This document shows positions 61,468 through 64,000 of a stretch of DNA of 64,000 bases, piece after piece. The notes under the pieces are model-generated. The model ran no database searches. It worked only from the letters and a program-made list of their open reading frames with translations, and had not been told where the DNA came from. The DNA is from Pseudorasbora parva (Eukaryota > Chordata > Actinopteri > Cypriniformes > Gobionidae), in assembly GCF_024679245.1 (NCBI RefSeq), contig NC_090187.1, positions 20,842,995 to 20,906,994 of the forward strand. Reading direction: 5' to 3'. The position numbers and the translations under genes are program-made. How positions within the stretch are numbered: position 1 is the first letter of the stretch; every line of letters begins with the position of its first letter.

Positions 61468-62481
61468 ACTGCTTTGGCATGGTTTAAATCGTACTTATCT
61501 GACCGTTATCAGTTTGTAGCAGTAAATGAAGAGATGTCACACCGATCACAAGTTCAGTATGGGGTACCGCAAGGCTCAGTGTTAGGACCATTGCTTTTCA
61601 CCCTGTATATGCTACCACTGGGAGATATCATTAGGAAGCATGGCGTTAGTTTTCATTGTTATGCTGACGATACTCAGCTCTATATTTCCTCACGCACTGA
61701 CAAAACCTACCAATTCACAAGATTAACGGCAACTTAATTCAGATAAAACTGAATTCAGATAAATTCTGCAACTTAATTCAGATACAACTGAATTTTTAAT
61801 TATTGGACAGAAAAGCTCCACAAGTAGTAACCTAGAATACTGTCTAACACTTGATGACTGCTCTGTCAAGCCCTCGTCGTCAGTGAGGAACCTGGGTGTG
61901 CTCTTTGATACCAATCTCTCATTTGAAAGCCACGTTTCTAGCATCTGTAAAACCGCATTCTATCATCTTAAAAATACATCTAAATTACGGCACATGGTTT
62001 CGATGCAAAATGCTGAACAGTTAGTACATGCTTTCATGAGCTCGAGGCTGATTATTGTAATGCTCTACTGGGTGGTTGCCCTGCTCGCTTAATAAACAAA
62101 CTACAGCTAGTCCAAAATGCAGCAGCTAGAGTTCTTACTAGAACCAGGAAGTATGATCATATTAGTCCAGTTCTGTCAACACTGCACTGGCTCCCTATTA
62201 AACATCGCATAGATTTTAAAATCTTGCTTATTACTTACAAAGCACTAAATAGTTTAGCTCCCCGGTACTTACATTATACTCCATCACGTCTATTGCGGCA
62301 TCAAAACTCTGGCCAGTTGATAATACCTAGAATATCTAAATCAACTGCAGGTGGTCGATCCTTTTCCTATATAGCTCCTAAACTCTGGAATAGTCTTCCT
62401 AGCATTGTTCGGGAAGCAGACACACTCTGTCAGTTTAAATCTAAACTAAAAACACATCTCTTTACTATGGCATACACATAG
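61468..62481 (+). pseudogene. L2 ORF2 remnant (RT C-terminal half)
   Basis: Contains [11 protein letters not shown] and [10 protein letters not shown] in the first frame (61474-61737), then an internal deletion and duplication near 61725-61795 (repeated AACTTAATTCAGATA). It resumes in other frames (61883-62092, 62224-62481) to the natural stop after FTMAYT. At least two frameshifts and a small deletion near 62270 remove function. Endonuclease and most of RT are absent through 5' truncation. Confidence 0.88.
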
Positions 62482-63135
62482 AACATTTTTAACTTTCATT
62501 ATTCAAATCAATTGAATGATTGTTAGGCTGCATTAACTAGGTCAGCCGGAACCGGGAACACTTCCCATAACACCTGATGTACTCGTTACATCATAAAAAG
62601 AGTGGCATCTACGCTAATGTTAGTCTCTCTGTTTATCCCGAGGTTTATCCCGGATCTGGGCCCTGTCCGGATCGGATGGTGGACCTGCCTGGACATGACC
62701 AACGCATCCTGGTGTCTGCTGAGCCGTGTCAATTGGTGTCCCCTCCGAATTTGCCTCACCGGCACGACATGCTCAAAAACCCGTCTCCGGCGCAATAATT
62801 CCGATCTTTCATGTATTAATACTCTTGTGTAATCGACGCCCCATCCTAAATAAATCTGTCTCTTTCGTGTTATTCAACTAATTATACAAATAAAATTTAT
62901 GAATTAGGTTTTATTTAATTTTATAAACTATAATACTGATATGCCAACATTGTAGCTATATGATAAATTAAAATAAGCTGATAACATCACAGTTTTCTCC
63001 AGAACGACTGTACAGCCAAATCTAATTTTGTTGCAATATTATTCTGTTTGACACTGTGAAGCTGCTTTGACACAATCGTGATTGTAAAAGCGCTAAATAA
63101 ATAAAGTTGATTGATTGATTGATTGATTGATTGAT
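61468..63135 (+). mobile_element. 5'-truncated L2 LINE
   Basis: Aligns to 30313-32220 of the full copy. It begins in the RT domain and ends with a longer ATTG tail. AGAAAT occurs near the left junction (61457-61462) and directly after the tail (63136-63141), a possible target duplication. It lacks ~120 bases of 3' UTR and part of the RT. Confidence 0.88.
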
Positions 63136-63204
63136 AGAAATCAAGAGGGAACAGGTGGGAGAAATAAAACACTAATCAGATAACAAGGGGGAGGGATCAG
63201 ACAA

Positions 63205-63420
63205 TAGATGTGTCTCATTTCAGAAGGCTGCGTCCTCTGGAGGTCGCATTCGAAGGGTGCATACATCATAAGGCCGTCTCATTTCAAAAAAGTGAGTAGG
63301 ACACTTCAAATGCGACCTTCGGATGCGTCCTTCTTTCACAGGAATTCGGAGTGTGCATGAGGTGTGCATGAGAAAACCCACAATTCTTTGCGTCTCCGTT
63401 AACAACCGTCATATTTTTTT
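63205..63420. mobile_element. MITE fragment with GTCTCATTTCAGAAGGCTGCGTCC motif
   Basis: The phrase GTCTCATTTCA occurs twice (63212, 63275) with GGAGGTCGCATTCGAAGG and, inverted, CCTTCGGATGCGTCC between, giving short internal inverted repeats. Boundaries uncertain. Confidence 0.4.
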
Positions 63421-63890
63421 TAATATTATATGAAAAAATGGCACCACCGCCAGATATACATGCGAGCGTAGGCGTGGTGTTTAAATTAAGTAGTTCAAGC
63501 TTTTTTTTCTTTTTTTTTTAAGCTCTATTACCTCAAACAGATAGTTGTGGTAAACAGGATTACAACTGTTTAGTGCTTTTTAAACGTTTAGAACAGTATA
63601 TTGCTGTCAAGTAAAGAAACATTTCATAGTCATTTTCATTTTCAAATTCACATGTAAATGCGTATAAATAGTACGAGTGTGCAATGTTGTGGAATGTATA
63701 CGGCAAAACTCATTTTGGCGTGTATATGATACACTGTTTTTCGCATGCATATGATACGCACAATTTACACATGGGGTGTAAATTACACGCTCTTGGGTAG
63801 GTTTTGAGTGGTGGGGTGGGGAGTTCGTATGTATAATATGCCATAAAGTGCACACGAAAAACAAAGTGGCATAGACACTCTGGGGCGGCA
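63421..63890. other. AT-rich intergenic sequence
   Basis: No coding frame with recognised content. Short GTGTATATGATACAC-like repeats near 63720-63755. Confidence 0.35.
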
Positions 63891-64000
63891 GTGGCTCAGT
63901 GGTTCATGTAGATTGTCTACAAACCGAAAGGTTGGTGGTTCGATCCCGGTTCCACCTGACCAAGTCTCGAGGTGTCCTTGAGCAAGACACCTAACCCCAG
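63891..64000 (+). mobile_element. tRNA-derived SINE, cut by window end
   Basis: Pol III promoter boxes are present: A box TGGCTCAGTGG (63912-63922) and B box GGTTCGATCCC (63938-63948). The following TCCTTGAGCAAGACACCTAACCCC is characteristic of the conserved core of vertebrate V-SINE-type elements. The 3' part lies outside the window. Confidence 0.82.

Overview
This window looks like intergenic sequence from a teleost, most likely a cyprinid. It is AT-rich, carries long AT, TG, TC and ATTT microsatellites, and is packed with element types typical of carp and zebrafish relatives: an L2 LINE with an esterase ORF1, DIRS-type tyrosine-recombinase retrotransposons, Tc1/IS630 and hAT elements, TWA-flanked Harbinger-like MITEs, long fold-back MITEs and a tRNA-derived SINE. 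I found no convincing host protein-coding gene and no stand-alone tRNA, rRNA or CRISPR. The assignment to cyprinids is inference.

Layout. 1-5.5 kb: two Tc1 relics, MITEs inserted into them, a solo LTR with a 4-bp target duplication, and a Harbinger-type MITE. 5.5-9.1 kb: an old repeat carrying a 5'-truncated hAT copy (itself holding a solo LTR) and another TWA-flanked MITE. 9.1-26.6 kb: a fold-back element split by an LTR retroelement (9154-22538, minus strand, two 1021-bp LTRs, GTAG duplication). That retroelement was entered by an hAT element (13024-14416) and by a structurally complete DIRS retrotransposon (15845-21211) with long reading frames for gag, RT-RNase H-methyltransferase and tyrosine recombinase. 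Two further TIR elements, one nested inside another, lie at 23.4-26.0 kb. 27.0-32.2 kb: an apparently full-length L2 LINE with both ORFs open. 33.9-50.0 kb: a 16-kb inverted structure made of two copies of a palindromic MITE in mirror arrangement. It hosts two Tc1 elements, two Harbinger MITEs, a solo LTR, an IS630-like relic and a second, internally deleted DIRS. 50-54 kb: low-information sequence and microsatellites. 54-61 kb: a TTAA-flanked MITE, two copies of an element carrying a piece of RecQ-like helicase, and a Tc1 fragment. 61-64 kb: a 5'-truncated L2, further MITE sequence, and a SINE cut by the window edge.

Insertion order can often be read directly, because paralogous copies or opposite arms preserve the empty site. 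This holds for the Harbinger MITE inside Tc1, Tc1 inside the fold-back arm, the solo LTR inside the hAT copy, the hAT inside the helicase-bearing element, and the second DIRS in the fold-back. The only genes able to work together are those within the DIRS and L2 elements. Both sets are open over full length, so these are the candidates for recent activity.
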